From positions 248,001 through 312,000 of the forward strand of contig JFHB01000003.1 in the NCBI GenBank assembly GCA_000729835.1: a DNA stretch of 64,000 nt, written 5' to 3'. Below the pieces are notes generated by a model. That model ran no database searches and was not told where the DNA came from. It worked only from the letters and a program-made list of their open reading frames with translations. The position numbers and the translations under genes are program-made. Origin of the DNA: Atkinsonella hypoxylon. Lineage: Eukaryota > Ascomycota > Sordariomycetes > Hypocreales > Clavicipitaceae. Shown here in pieces: positions 46,169 to 59,246 of this stretch; the first letter of the stretch is position 1, and each line of letters opens with the position of its first letter.

Positions 46169-48291
46169 ATGTCCAGCTTCTTCCAATTCACTCAAGGTAC
46201 AGAATCCCGCGTTCGACCCAACGATTCTTCCCCATTATTAGGCCGTTTCCGTGCAGTCCCTCCCCGACCTGGGCTATCCCATCGTAGGTCCAGCCAGCTC
46301 GGCCTGTTGGCAGACCGGCTTTCCTCCGTGACTGGAGATGGCAGAGGCAGCGTACATGTTGGCTACGGAGCTCTGGTAGCTTCGCAACTATCCTCTAATG
46401 ATGACGATGATGCTGTAAATGACGATGATGACGATGATGAGGATGCTTGGGTCGGAGAGAGGATCTGGCAAGGTTGGATCATGGATTTGTGGGTGCACCC
46501 GAAGCAGGCCGCAGTTAAGAGAATGGTGGAAAACTGGTGGACTAGATATGGGTTGTTGGTGTTTCTGCCAGCTATTTTGGTGCGTTTCTCCTATAACTCC
46601 CGCTCTTCCCTTTTCTGGTGTATTGGGATTGTCAGCCATCACGTATTGTTCATTGACGGCATCGACATTGTCTCATGGGCTCCCTCGCGAGACGCGCTGT
46701 ATCTCTGTACTAATCACAAACAGGCAGGCCGTGGCATGGTGTGCTATACCCTTCCCCCAATATCCTTTACCTGGTAATCATGATGGACCAAGTCGTGATC
46801 CACTAGAAGACCCTGAGGACCACCACAAAATTCCCGGTCGTGGGGAAGCGCGCGTACAGGTCAATTTTTGGTTCTTTCTCTTTATATACTATGGCCTTTA
46901 CAATCTCACAGCCTTGATATGGATTACCAAGGTTTTCAACTTGTATAACCTCAACTGGTGGCCGCAATCATTAGGGTTCCCTCTCACCGTCTTTCTGATC
47001 GCCATCCTCTCGATCGCTGTTCCTATTCCGATCTATTACTTCCCCGAGACCCGCTTTCTCACCATCCACAACACATCTTGGATCTCGTGGACGTTCATCA
47101 TCATGGCCACACCTGTAGCAATCGCTTTCCTCATTATCATGACAAATGAAAGACACATCGGTCTAAGACACTCCTTGTCTGAAACGCAGCGAATCTTTAC
47201 CACGTCATGGTGGACCGGCGAGCCTGATACACTCTCCTCTAGGCGGGACAGACGCAGGCGGAATAACTTTCCTTTCGTGGATTCGGAAGTGGACACTTTT
47301 TTGGCCAATTTGCCACCCCGTGGCCAACGAGTGGCCCTGAGGCGGCGATGGCTACCAGCTAGTTTTGTGCGGTTCTTGTGGTTCTGTGTCGCCTTGGTTG
47401 TTGGACTCGGGGTTTACGTCATTGGGGAGGCTTACGCTGAGCTGTACTTGCGTACCTTACCGCATAGCAGTTTGGAAACGGTTGTATACGTGTACGGATG
47501 GGTTGCGACTGTGCATCTGTTGGATGCTTTGACAGGCTGGGTTCTGGGTATCCGAGAAGGCGAGCGAGTTGGAAGCTACCCGTTAAGCTGGGTCTTCAAG
47601 CTGTACGTCTCTCCGAAACTGTCTTGCTCTGTACCTTGTGGAATTTCAACTCCAGGAACTGCCATTTCTTGGTCAATCCAGCGGCTCACGAGGGGTCAAC
47701 TTGAATGAACTGACAAGGTGTGACAGATACTTTATGTTGACCTACCAGACTTATGTCCGTGCCTTGTATGCTCGTCTTCGCTCACCAGCCCAGTTCATAA
47801 TTCTCCAAATTCTTTCGTCCACATCTCTAGTCCTGCTGACACCAATTATGATGACGCGCTACTTCCATCACATCCTCACCGTTCTGGGCCTAAATGCCCT
47901 CAGCTACGGCTCTTATCAGAAGATCCAGACTCGCAATGTCTTTATCCGCTTTCTCGCCGAAAATACCTCGATGGCCACCTTTTTGGGCAGCGTGGCCGTC
48001 TTGCACTACGGCGCAAACAAAGCTGTGTATCCGCACTTTGCGTTTGACCGCCCTGATGAGCCGTACGACTTCAATTTAACCTTTCGCGCGTCCTCGGTGA
48101 CGTGGGCCTGCGAGCTGGTGGCTAGTTTGGCGGTTCGGCTGCTCATCAAGCTCTGTTTCAAGATTGATGTTGGGTTAGAGGGGAAGTTGGACTTTACGGT
48201 GTGGCCAGAGATGCTGCCTACCTGTGTGGCTGTTATGCTGCATGTCTTGCAAAATATGCTTTTCTCCATTGTCCGGCTTCAGTTCCGCTGA
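46169..48291 (+). CDS. Multi-pass membrane protein of unknown function
   Basis: Three exons, 46169-46579, 46728-47602 and 47727-48291, giving 616 residues. The cytosolic-looking N-terminus contains a run of aspartates (NDDDDAVNDDDDDDEDAW, about residues 77-94). About nine to ten hydrophobic segments follow, such as YGLLVFLPAILAVAWCAIPF, FWFFLFIYYGLYNLTALIWI, FPLTVFLIAILSIAVPIPIYYF, FIIMATPVAIAFLIIM, FLWFCVALVVGLGVYVIGE and PAQFIILQILSSTSLVLL. Junctions are secure: the exon 2/3 join reads KLYFMLTYQTYV. I do not recognise a domain or transporter signature. It may be a fungus-specific membrane protein; location and substrate are unknown. Confidence 0.85.
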
Positions 48292-51200
48292 GAAGGGTCG
48301 CGCAGTTGCACGGAGTACAAGAATCCTGACAACCGAGAAACACATTACCCGCGTACCTTGCCAAACAAAGGAGATGGGTTGTGCTACCAAGGCATGCAGC
48401 CTCCACGGGGAAACAGGCAACGCCCCCGCGCTTGTGCTACGAATAAGATGGGAGAAACAGGTTTTGATGGAGAAGACTGAGTGGATGTTGTTTTTGGATC
48501 TTTGCTTGATGTTTGATGCAAGTGCCGTCAACTAGAGTTGAATGCAGTACTTGCGTGTTTGGTTTGGAATATGGATAGATGGCGGAGCGACTTTTGGTCT
48601 ATATATTTCTGGTTCTGTCAACGACAGTGATACCCAATTTTTAGTTTTGAGCTGGTGCTTCCTTTCTGTTTCATAAATTTTGGGGCATGAGCATTAGATG
48701 TTATCCGCGTTGGTTTCTTTTTTCTCTTCTTTTTAGACAGGCTTGGTTTGTTGGCCAGCGCTTAGATGGCAACTACTGCACATAGAGCACATGTTACGTG
48801 CTAGTAATATTAATGACATTGCTGCTTCACTCCAGTCACAAGAAACTGTAGCACATGTTATTGGAAAGCTAGTACTGTTGTTTGCGTCTGCGTCCCGGTC
48901 AGCATAATGCTTACATGGCGGTTGGGACACAGTTACAAGCCCAGATGCGCGTAGTCCACCTGGAAGCTGCCGTGTCTTTTGCCACTCACGAAGCAGTACA
49001 ATGGAGCGAGCAGCTATCAAGGCAACACATTTGAAGAAGTGAAGCAGATACGGAGAAGCTCCGCTTCCTCATCATGTTCATCAATCCGCTTGCAGAATTT
49101 TCGCCAAGCTTTGCCCGAGCGTTTGGGTCATAGCAGAGGCGAGGTAAATGAAGGGGCGTAGCTTTCCGCATTGCATCTTGACAGAGGCCATCGTGGAGAC
49201 GGCGTCTAGCCTCTGGGGCTGGAATTTCAATTATGTATTTCGCTATCGGCTATAGAATGTGGTATGTTGCGGTATTGCATCATGTAGTGTTTGACAAACT
49301 TAGAATAGGCGGTGAGATTCTGCTGCACCCGCGACATGGGATGTAGCAGAGCCCATGGTTCGAGAAGGAATCATCGAGACCTTTATTATTAGTTGGATTG
49401 AGGACCTTGATTGTTGACTTCGTGACAACCTGGCAACCTGGGTCGGGTCTATCGTAGACCCATCAGTGGCGGGACCTCCGTAATCAACGGGGCCATTTCA
49501 ACCAGACTTTCATCAGTAAGAGGACCTTCGAAAAGATGCGCTACACAAACATGGTGAGCATAATCGTACTCATGAGCTGAGTTTTCGTTGCGCCTATAGA
49601 TCCAGCTAGTATCAGCGTAATAGGTGCTGTATGCGTACAGCTTGGTGGCTGTCATATGCACCGTGTCAAGCGTGCGATCGCTGTGATAATCTGTATGAGC
49701 AAATAGATCGCATTTATGCTCTGGATGGACATGAACATGCTGAATCATTCTCAACTTTACAGTCCTATAGTTAACTATAGACTCCCCCACCCCACATTGG
49801 ACCAGCTCGCCGTGTGGCCGTTACTTCCTGGACTGGGGTATTCGGGTATTCGGGTTACTAATAACCTTCTCGAAGCTGAAGACTAATTGATTTGCGCAGT
49901 GCACCGCACTGGAAAACCTTGTGAAGCGGTCCCTTGGACGATTGTGGGTCGGGAACGATGTACATTGGTGTTGTACGGGCGTACATTTATCTGATTGCAT
50001 TATTAGTGTTTATCAAGTCTGGTGTCGAGGAGATTGGCGACCGAAGCTGAACAGGCGAGCACCAGCGCTCTTTGTCATTCGTGGGTTTATACCGAGGATA
50101 ATACGGGGAACATGACAACACATGGACAGGATCCAATAGTTAGCATTCGCAGGGAACCAAGTTATCGGCGTGGCCCGCAACACGCAACACGCAGGGACAT
50201 GATAGATGGGGTTAACATCCGTAACATATTCATGGCGACAAGGGCCAGGCTAGGTACCATCTCGAACTAAATGCCTCGTGGGCCGCTGGAAGGAAGAGCG
50301 AAGAAAAAAAAAATTCAATCGTTGAGCCAGCAGGTAAAGGGTTTTGAAACGCATTGCTAACACCCGCCCACACCATGAACTATCCGGATAGCCAGGATGA
50401 TGTGTGTTGCTGGCCGTGTACTCCGTATGAACGAGTCCACTGTCTTCAAGCGTCTCTTGCAAAATGTAAATGGCCGACAGAGGTAAAGAAGTGTGCTTTC
50501 AAGTCATCACAGATACCTGGGCCTCGAAAATTATGCAGCCGCCTGCCTGAGAAGCGGGCCGGGGCTGGGCCTCCTGAAGGCAGTAGTACTGTTCTGCTTC
50601 TAGCAGATAGATGATGGTAGGCGTAAGGCAGACACTTGTCGTGCCATGATTCACCTGCTATTAATCCGTACACCAGGCTCAAATCCCTCATCATGTTTTC
50701 GAGTCCAGCGGATTGAGGAAGCTACGGAACAGCACGATGGAAACGACATACACAGGCCGAATCATCTCATCGGCTTTCCACCGGAGCTTGGCAGTTGGAC
50801 GGCGTATGCGCAAGCTTCTGTGATATATGTCGGCCTGGTAGAACCAGACGTGATCAATCCAATCTACATGAGCATCTTGAAGGACATGATTGGGAGTCGA
50901 GCCATGAGGCGAAAGATTTTTCGTGGAGCTGTCATGTCAGTTCATCTTTTGCGTCTCCTTCGTCTCTTCCACAATTGTTGTTTTTCTCTTGTTTCAGCTG
51001 TCGGCTTCCACACATATACCCTGTTGGAACCCCACACACATACTGACTGGATCTGGGATTCCGAACAAGTTGGACCATAAATTAATGCCGGATTGCCATT
51101 CTGATGGATTAGAGGGGAACCTGTTGGCCATCCAGGCTGTGTTACGATCCACCATGTTGCGACCCGCGCCCTGTTGATGCTGTGAGCACGATTGTTGATT

Positions 51201-52605
51201 GTATGTAAGAACTGGGACAGGTATATTATATCATGGACGCGTTATTATCGAGGGTATGACTACCTACCATCGCGCGCCAAGCCGGATCACTGGAGACAAT
51301 ACAGTTCATCGTCAATCCTAAGACCGCTGAGAATTATTACGGAACACTTACCAGCGTGCGGTGACAGTTCCTGGTCTGTCTTATGAGAGCTTACGGGTGC
51401 TTGGCTGTTACCAGGAACCAGCTTGGCGCGCGCAGGTAGGTAGTCGAGTCATAAATACCGTATTTGCAAAATCGTGATAACTAAAGAAGGCATGTATCAA
51501 AGCGCTTGTGTATTTGTAGCCCCAGATTCAGAGTCGGTCAGGCCGGAGAAAAAAAAAACCTGAAAGCCGTATGATTTAGACTCGGATCGCCTCGTGAGAA
51601 GCGTGGAATCATCTAGAGTTTCGGTTTCTACCTTATCGATACTCGGGCAACGGCATTTTGGGTTGCGGTGACGCCTCCTTTTGCAAGATGGAGATTACGG
51701 CTGTGCAGTTGTGCAGAAGAGACGGGGGAGTCTCATCTCAAGCGTAACGTAGCGTAGAGCATGGACAAATTTGCACACCGACTTGTCGACAGATGCACTT
51801 GGCTTGTCTGGCGTCGTGCACATGGCGTGTGTTGCTGCAACCCCTTGATGAGGCAGAGAGATGGAGAGAGAGAGAGAGAAGCGAGAAGCGAGAAGCGAGA
51901 AGTGTGTGTTATCTGTGTGTGTGTGTGTGTGCGTGTGTGTGTGTGGTGTCTGTCTCTGCTTCCCCTCCCCCTCCTTCCCTTTCAGCGTGCTTCCCCCACC
52001 ACCCCTCCCAGAGCCCTGCTGGCCAAGGTACACAGCACTACCTGCCACTACCTGCCACCACCTTGCGCTACCTGCCTAGCACTCTCCACGCTCGCCGTAG
52101 CCGCTTATTACTCCGGGTGGGCACGCTCTAGCGCTTCGGACACACCGGCGCTTGTCCACCAGACAGCAGCTGGCGAAGTGATGGCAAGTGATGGCGAAAA
52201 CTGGCCAGAGCCGGCGAGTACCGACGAGTACCAGCAGGTGCTGCTGGGTGCGCTGTGCTGGGCGAATGCTGGGTGGATGCTGGGCCACGCTTTCCTCATG
52301 CAGTACCTCACATGTATGTGCATACACACGCATACACACGCATACGCACGCAGCCCAGCCAAGCCGTCCAGCCCGCTAAAATCTCTTACACCCGTCGACC
52401 CAATCTATAAGTTGAGTTGTAACCTTCGTTCAGTCCGCCGTCCGCAGTCCGCAGTCCGCGACTGCTCTGCTGTCCAGGCCTGGGCTATTTCATTTTGCTT
52501 TTATTTCTCTTGCCCTTTTCTCTTCCTCCCGTCTGCTTGTGCTGAATACTGCCTTGTCTGCTCTGCGTCTCATCTCCTCTTCTTTTCCTTTCTTCCCGCC
52601 TCACA
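48292..52605. other. Long gene-poor interval before APRT
   Basis: 4.3 kb with no recognisable gene. Short ORFs (for example 49449-49790 on - and 50646-51080 on +) lack any motif. TACTCCGTA (reverse of the dispersed 9-mer) is at 50419-50427. GA- and GT-rich microsatellites lie at about 51860-51945 and CATACACACG-type repeats at about 52318-52352. CT-rich sequence at about 52490-52605 is the probable APRT leader. Confidence 0.55.
51860..51945. repeat. GA-rich then GT-rich microsatellite
   Basis: A GAGA tract with GAAGC units runs into a (GT)n tract interrupted by TATC and C, upstream of the APRT gene. Confidence 0.85.
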
Positions 52606-53383
52606 ATGACGGGGACCTCGCCAAACCTCACTTCAGACCTGTCGTCCACTATCCAGACAACCTCTGCCTCAGCTGCTGAAAATGCCTCGGGACGACAGCC
52701 CGCCGCCTCCTCCCCCTCCGCCCCCCAACTCTCCAGTGCAAAGATGAGCCTGTGCAGATCTCTTCGCCAGTTCCCCGATTTTCCCATCCCCGGCATCGAC
52801 TTCGTAGATATCATGCCCTTGTTCACCAGCTCAGATGATCATGCTACGCTTATCTCCGCCCTCGAACTGCAGGTTGCTCAAATGTGTGCCAGCTCCAAGC
52901 CCGATGTCATTGTTGGCCTCGACGCTCGCGGCTTTCTTTTTGGCCCTGGCCTTGCTTTGCGTCTCGGCGTCGGCTTCGCTGCTGTTCGAAAGAAGGGCAA
53001 GCTGCCTGGTCCTTGTGTGACTGCCGAGTATGTCAAGGAATACGGCAAGGACATGTTCCAAATGCAGGAGGATGCTATCAAGGAGGGCCAGAAGGTCCTC
53101 ATTGTTGATGACATAATTGCTACTGGTACGTTGCTTTGTACAGCGCTCGTCCAATACCGAAAGTGACCGCTGACCTGTGAATGTAATAGGTGGTTCCGCA
53201 AAGGCAGCAGCCGACCTTGTTACCCAGCTCAAGGGTCATGTCGTGGGTTACTTATTTATCCTCGAGATCCCTGGTCTCAATGGCCGTGATAAGCTGGGTG
53301 TAGTTCCTATAACCATATTGCTCGAAGACGCCATGAAACACTTGGTATCACCCGTTGCTCCATCCGACGACCATACATCCTAA
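52606..53383 (+). CDS. APT1: Adenine phosphoribosyltransferase
   Basis: Two exons, 52606-53125 and 53190-53383, giving 237 residues. It converts adenine and PRPP to AMP (purine salvage). Core motifs are RSLRQFPDFPIPGIDFVDIMPL, DVIVGLDARGFLFGPGLA, FAAVRKKGKLPG and the PRPP loop VLIVDDIIATGGSA, which is split by the intron. The family is usually about 180 residues. Here the first 46 residues are an extra Ser/Thr/Ala/Pro-rich extension. A second in-frame ATG at 52744 (MSLCRSLRQF) would give the usual length, so either start or both could be used. The extension is acid-poor but has few arginines, so a mitochondrial presequence is not obvious. Confidence 0.95.
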
Positions 53384-54225
53384 ATCCTACTAAATCTCAA
53401 ACCCAAAAGCTGGCCAAGACTCTCAAATCTTCATGTGCCAACTCCTCGGGGATTTCAGCGATCCAATCAGACTCTTCTAGACGTACCTCGTCATTGTTAA
53501 TATCGCATCGTCACCTTTTACGTACCAAATCCGATAGAGTTCAGGAAGTCACGTTCTTCCCATTACTTAAAAAAAAAACGTCGTTTTTCTTTTGTCCTAT
53601 TTCCTGTTGTCTTGCTCTTGTCTTGGGAGGTTGCGATCTTTCCTCTGTCATTTTCCAGCCTTTGTGTTCAGAGTTATAGACCGAACTATATTGAAAGGCC
53701 AAAAAAAAAATCCAAAGGTAGTTGGAGAATCCCATAACAGACTTTTCTGTGGAGCCCCCTCACCAAGTTTTGCGAAACCAATGTGCAGCGATTTATAGAC
53801 GACCGACATCTGGCGATGGGTTTCTATCATGACAACTACTATATTCAACATTTTGGGGATATGGCGATTGATGGCCTTTAATGAGGCCTTTTAGGAAATA
53901 ATAGAATCTTTCTCAATAATTGTTTTTGCTTTGTAATGTGGAGGAATAAGTAACTGAAATGCTTTTGTAGAACATGAGATCCCAACTTTGAATACATTTC
54001 CAACGCGCATCTCCTTATACTTTCTAGCATATCGCAGTATATCTACCCCTTTAATGTACAAAATGAAGAAAGAAAGAATAAATGGATGAAAAACATAGCC
54101 CTTTGACAAGTACGCTCTACATGAAATCCCACAAGTCTACGCGATGAAAAAAAAAAAAGAAAGAAAAAAAAAAACCATGCCGCCATTGTATTGCGTGAAC
54201 CAGTAGTATCGATGCAAAATGCAGC
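53384..54225. other. Convergent intergenic region APRT / EDEM-like gene
   Basis: About 840 bp of AT-rich sequence with short A runs (53570-53578, 53701-53710, 54145-54174). It holds both 3' UTRs. No gene supported. Confidence 0.6.
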
Positions 54226-57200
54226 CTACAACACGACAGCGTTCTCGACAAGAAGCCCCTGGCTCTGAATGGTATATTTCCTCCTCATACCCACGGCTAA
54301 CGCTCTTTGGAACAATTCGTACTCCTCTTGTCCTATTCTCATGAGAACCATAGGAATGCCATGCAGTCTCTTCATTCCCCCCGGAACCAGTTGCTCTGTC
54401 TCAAGAAGCGGTCTGGGCAGGACCTCTTGCTCATCAGCCTCGTCGACGACGATGACGAGCTGCAGGGCGCTTGGCCGGGGAGTAAAGACGGGGATGTGGT
54501 CGATCTTCTGGCTGAATGAGCAGCCGCCTCTCCGGAGAATGATAACCTGGTGATCCCGGGGCGCGGATTGCGGCAGAGGTTCGGTGCATGCCTGGCCGCC
54601 GAGATAGATTGTTGTCCAGGGAAAGTTGGAAACGTGGTTGCCCGCGTCGTAGCTTGGTCCGTCCGGGAGGGGGGTGTCGCGGACGGCGGGCACCGGGTAG
54701 GCGCCTGCGCCGGCGGCCGTCAAGGCTTGCCAGGTGTGGAAGGCGGCGGAGGAGGAGTGCAGATCTAGAGAGTCGGGCTGGTCGGTCTCGGAGGGGTCAA
54801 AGACAGATGTGACGGCGCGGAAGATGTGTTTGAGGAGAGATTTGGAGGGGAGAGCGCCTAGATCCGCGTCGGCGTCGTCGTCGTTGGCCGCGCGGAGGGG
54901 CGCGTGTTCTAGTGCTCGGGCTGCTGAGGAGTTGGCCGGCTGAGGCACGTCGACCAGGAGCTGGATATCGACGGCGTCTTTGCGTCGCAGGGCCGTAAAC
55001 GCTTCGTCGTGCAGATGACGGACGTGCTCGCCGTAGAAGAAGACGGTTTCGTGCCGGCCGAGCTGCGTGTTGCCCGCGTGCGTGATCTTCCAGACGTACT
55101 TGCCGAGGCGGTCGCTGAATTCCCGCTCGAGTTGCAGCCTTAGGCCCTGGATATTCGTGACTGTAGGGCCGAGGTAGCTGTGCCACGTGAGGGTTGCGCC
55201 GAGCAGAGACATGAAGGAGCTTGCGGCGTCGTTGACAGGGAACTCGATGGCCGAGATGACACGCCGCGGAGGCGCCGCGCAGGTCCCGTTGATGGGGAGC
55301 ATCGTCGGCGGCAACGTCCAGGGGAAGATGGTGTGATTGGAGGTGGCGCGGAATTTAGTGACGAGACCCTTCTTCTCATCGTGGACGAGGACCTCTTGCA
55401 TTGGGCCGTGGATGTTGGGCGTGTTGTAAAGGTTGGTGAAACGAGAGACGCCAAAGAGATCTCGTCGCGCGGCCGTTGAAGATCCCATTAAGGGGTCTTC
55501 CAATGGCGGGGCTGCTGGACATGATTTCGTGAATTTGTCACTGCGATCCGGGATAGAGACGCTCGTCTCTTGCTCAACGGCGCGAGGCTGGCGTCGGTGC
55601 GGAGGACCTGCTGCGGCACCATTTTTCTTCTGCGGTATGATGAGGGGATGGCCCTCGGTGGTGAAAACAAATGCTGCGTCGAGCTTGTTGAGCGGATGTT
55701 CGGGATCAAAGAGGAGATACATGTATTTTGTGGTTTCGCCGAGAAAGAAACTCTCCATGCGGTTCTGCTTCTCGCCCGTGCGGACGTCCTGCAATCCTGC
55801 CCATCCACACGGCGCATAACAACGGCGTTGGATGTCCTTCAGCACCATTTCACCCACGTGGAGATACCAGGGGTCCTGTGTGGCACGGTATATGTGATAA
55901 GTCGACTCGACGAACTCTGGCCGACCGGGCCACCAGCCTATACCTGGCTCGACATTGTTTTCCCGAATAGACCACCTCTCGGGGAGCGCAGAGTACCGCG
56001 TCCACAGCGCGGTGTAGACAAGATTTGCTTCAATGGCTTCTTCCACCTCCCCGGCTAGTGCGAGCAGACCGGGATAGAAAGCCCCTAGGCTGTCAATCCA
56101 CATGGTATAGGGCTGGCCCGTGGCGCGGTGCGAATTGGAGTAGTAGGGGTAATGGCTCCTGTCTGTGTATATGTGACGCTTCACTGATGCGTGTGCCTCA
56201 TGCCATGCTTGCAGAAATGCCTCGGACGAGTGCATTTCCTGCGGCAAGGGGTCATGAAGTGAGTTTGGGTCCAACCATGTTGTAGAGCTCTGCTTCCTCG
56301 ATGCCGTAGCGTTGGGTGTTGCCTGTCCGGACAGTAGAACGTGGCTTTTGAAGGCGTATTCAAAGAAGCTGTCCATACCGGCACCGATACCAGAGTGAGG
56401 GCCCATCCACAGCCCACGCTCGGCATCGATACCGTTGCCTATCAGTCCGATCTCGCTTCTCCTTCGCCAGACTTCCCAGAATGCCCGCTTCGCAGCATGT
56501 TCGAATCTCGAATCCCCCGTCAGTCGGCTAAGTACAGTGAACTCTAACGTTAGGCTGCCAGCCCCAGCGCTGCAAGTCTCTGTGATTTCCGCCCGTTCAT
56601 CCCGCTCTCCTTGTTCGTAGGGTCCGCCATTCAATGGAGAGTTGGCGTAGAACGGGATCCCAGTTCGAAGATTCACCCTCGGATACGGAATACCTGTTCT
56701 GGTGTAGAATGCTGGTAGTAATCTCTCTCCAAGGTCGAGAGCCAGTCTTAGTAACTGGCCATCGTATTGAAATCCATTCGGCCAGGGTATTGGCGCAAGC
56801 TCCAGAGGATCATCGCTTTCGGATCTTTCCTTTTGCTTCAGTTCGTACCTGGGAATTGGCAGCTCTCCGATGGCAAACAGATGAGCACTCAACAGACCAC
56901 CTAGGCCCCGGATGACAGTTTCAAAGACTTGCACCTTGCTGTCGAGATCAAATCCCCTTGTACGGGCTCCCTCTCCAGACGGGCCAGGCCTGCCATCGCC
57001 GTAGTAGTGAACAAACTGAGCGATTCCATCTTGAAAGTCACTTAATGCCTGTGGTCCAGTATATGATCCGTCCTGAGGGCCTCCAGCCAGTACCGCCAGC
57101 GTCGACAAGCTATCGATCAACGTCAGGGAGTAGTTTCCCAGTGCGTCGTTGAGTTCAATGCGAGAAGGGTCGTTGGCGTCTCGAGTTAAGTAGCCGCACG

Positions 57201-57440
57201 TCAGCGGTCGCAGCTATCAGGACCAGATAATTTTAGCCATTTCTGAATTCTAGAATGTTTCGTTGATCGCGCGGTCTAGCATACCTCGTCCTCCGGAAAC
57301 GCATGCTTCATGTAATTGCTGAATCCGTGATAGAACATATGCACTGTTTCCTGCCGCAACTGCGCCAGACGATCTGCTCGCATCGATACTGCCAGCCATG
57401 GTAGAGAGGCGCATAGCCAGAACACCACGGCCATCAACAT
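54226..57440 (-). CDS. EDEM/Htm1-like GH47 alpha-mannosidase with C-terminal PA-like region
   Basis: Two exons, 57440-57285 and 57213-54226, giving 1047 residues. Residues 1-20 are a hydrophobic signal sequence (MLMAVVFWLCASLPWLAVS). The GH47 (alpha/alpha)7 barrel shows YSLTLIDSLSTLAVLAGG, VFETVIRGLGGLLSAHL (about 148-164), CSAGAGSLTLEF, GAGMDSFFEYAFKSH (about 330-343), FFLGETTKYMYLLF (about 541-554) and the calcium-site motif TTEGHPL (about 571). The C-terminal part contains a protease-associated-like segment (DHQVIILRRGGCSFSQKIDHI). Htm1/EDEM proteins trim a mannose from misfolded ER glycoproteins to mark them for ERAD; PA domains are known from EDEM3. The usual Htm1 partner is a disulfide isomerase. 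Exon 1 is required for the signal peptide and YHGFSNYMKHAFPEDELRPLTC. Confidence 0.92.
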
Positions 57441-59246
57441 CCTGCTCTAGATCGTCATGAGCGGAACTACGCTATCGCTGACCGGAGCGAAGGCGCAGAA
57501 AAAATAACACCTGGATGTCTGAAAACAGAGGGGGCGGAAAATCTTCCCACCTGCACGATAACGTGCGTCGACGCTCGGTGTCACTCGAGGCCTGTCACGA
57601 TCATCAGCCAGCTTGATGGCAAATCGTCACAGGTGTCATTAAGTGACGCCATACATGGCAGCACGTCGTTGAAGTGTGGCGGTATCTATGTGGCGTTTGC
57701 GTTAGTCAGCAGTGTACGGAGTACGCATTACCCTACAGCACTTTCGACAAACGGTTTCGAAACTTGAGTTAGACGTCAAATCCTCAGATCCACGTTTCCC
57801 AGCTATTTTCATCAATGCCGTGATGTAATGTATGATTTTTTTTTTGGAGTACTCAACGGAGCGTGTATATACCATCGAATTCTCACCCCTTACTTTCTAT
57901 GCCTCGTCCTCAACCCTGCCTAGATGAACATCAACGAGGACGTTGACTAGCATGTAGCTCATCGCAAGGCCCCAGATCACAAAAGATCACGACTGTTTGT
58001 TCTTTGTAAAATTCATGACAATCTGTCAATTTCATTTATCCAAGTGTTGGATTAAATCGTTGCGCTGATGGCCCAGAAATCAGACACGCCGCTTTGTGAC
58101 AGGCACCGCAACCATGTCTCAAACTATCTTCGTTACTTGTATTGTTACTATAAGCTACATACATCTTTGCTTACACGTTCTGATATGAGGCTTGTTCTCT
58201 GTAATCTCTGAGACCAGCTGGCCCAGTATAGAAGCTGGACACGCCATCGGAAGCCCTGTTTTGGGAAGGCTTCTGTAAATCATGTTGTCCACACATCATC
58301 AACATTTCTGGGACAGCTTTGCGCGAATAAGCGCACAGGCTGGCAGTTCAGTTCTACAAATACCATATAGAGTGAGAATATAGACAGGCTAATTCCCAAG
58401 AAGACGGTACGAGCATCGCCTCCGATGGATGTCATGAATGCCTACCTCAATATAATATGGCCATGGCGAAGCTCATGAGAAAATCACAAAGAGACCCGAT
58501 ACGTACCGAGTTACATGTCAAACTATAGCAGCAGGCAGTGATAATGATATAGGTACATCTGACGATCGATACGGTCTCTCCAGATTACATATAGACGCAC
58601 GGTTTGCTTTACATTACCAAGGTGCTCCAGCGTCGTAATGTAAACAACACTCCCATCATTCCTGCTTTTGTAGAACAAGAGTGACAAGGTTGTATTAGAA
58701 TTGGTAAGAAATGTGCGGTATAGAATTGAAATAACACTTTTCGCTGTGACAGGTTGCCTGTTGCCTAACTAAAAGCAGAGGTCGATAATACGGTCTATGA
58801 TGGATTATAGGGACTACGTGAATGTACAAAACTGACCCTAACACTTGAATCTCCAGGGAACCTTTGTTCTGCCTGGAGTTACGCCATTGGGCTGTGTTAA
58901 ACAATCCAGAAAAGGGGAAATGAAATAAAATAAAATAAAATAGGAAGCACGGCGCAGCATAACTGGCTTCAAAAAGAGAGATGAAAATATGGCAATGAAC
59001 AACAAGTGTAGATAGACATGATCTCCGACAGCCAGATTCAGCCATGACAAAAAAGGTTGGAAAACGTTCACATGATCGCATGTACCCAAAAATACGACCG
59101 AAAAATGTTTTCTCACAACTCAGGTTGCTGCATATGATTGATTGTCTGAAGCTGGAAGGACCTTGAGTCACGTCGAGGAGGACCCAGCAGGCCGCTATCA
59201 ACTCGGCAGCTCAGAACCACAGGGGTTAGTAAAATCAGTGGAGTCT

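Noticed and set aside
50646..51080. 144-codon + strand ORF
   Set aside because: No domain, no clear leader or codon bias; consistent with chance in a 4.3-kb gene-poor span.
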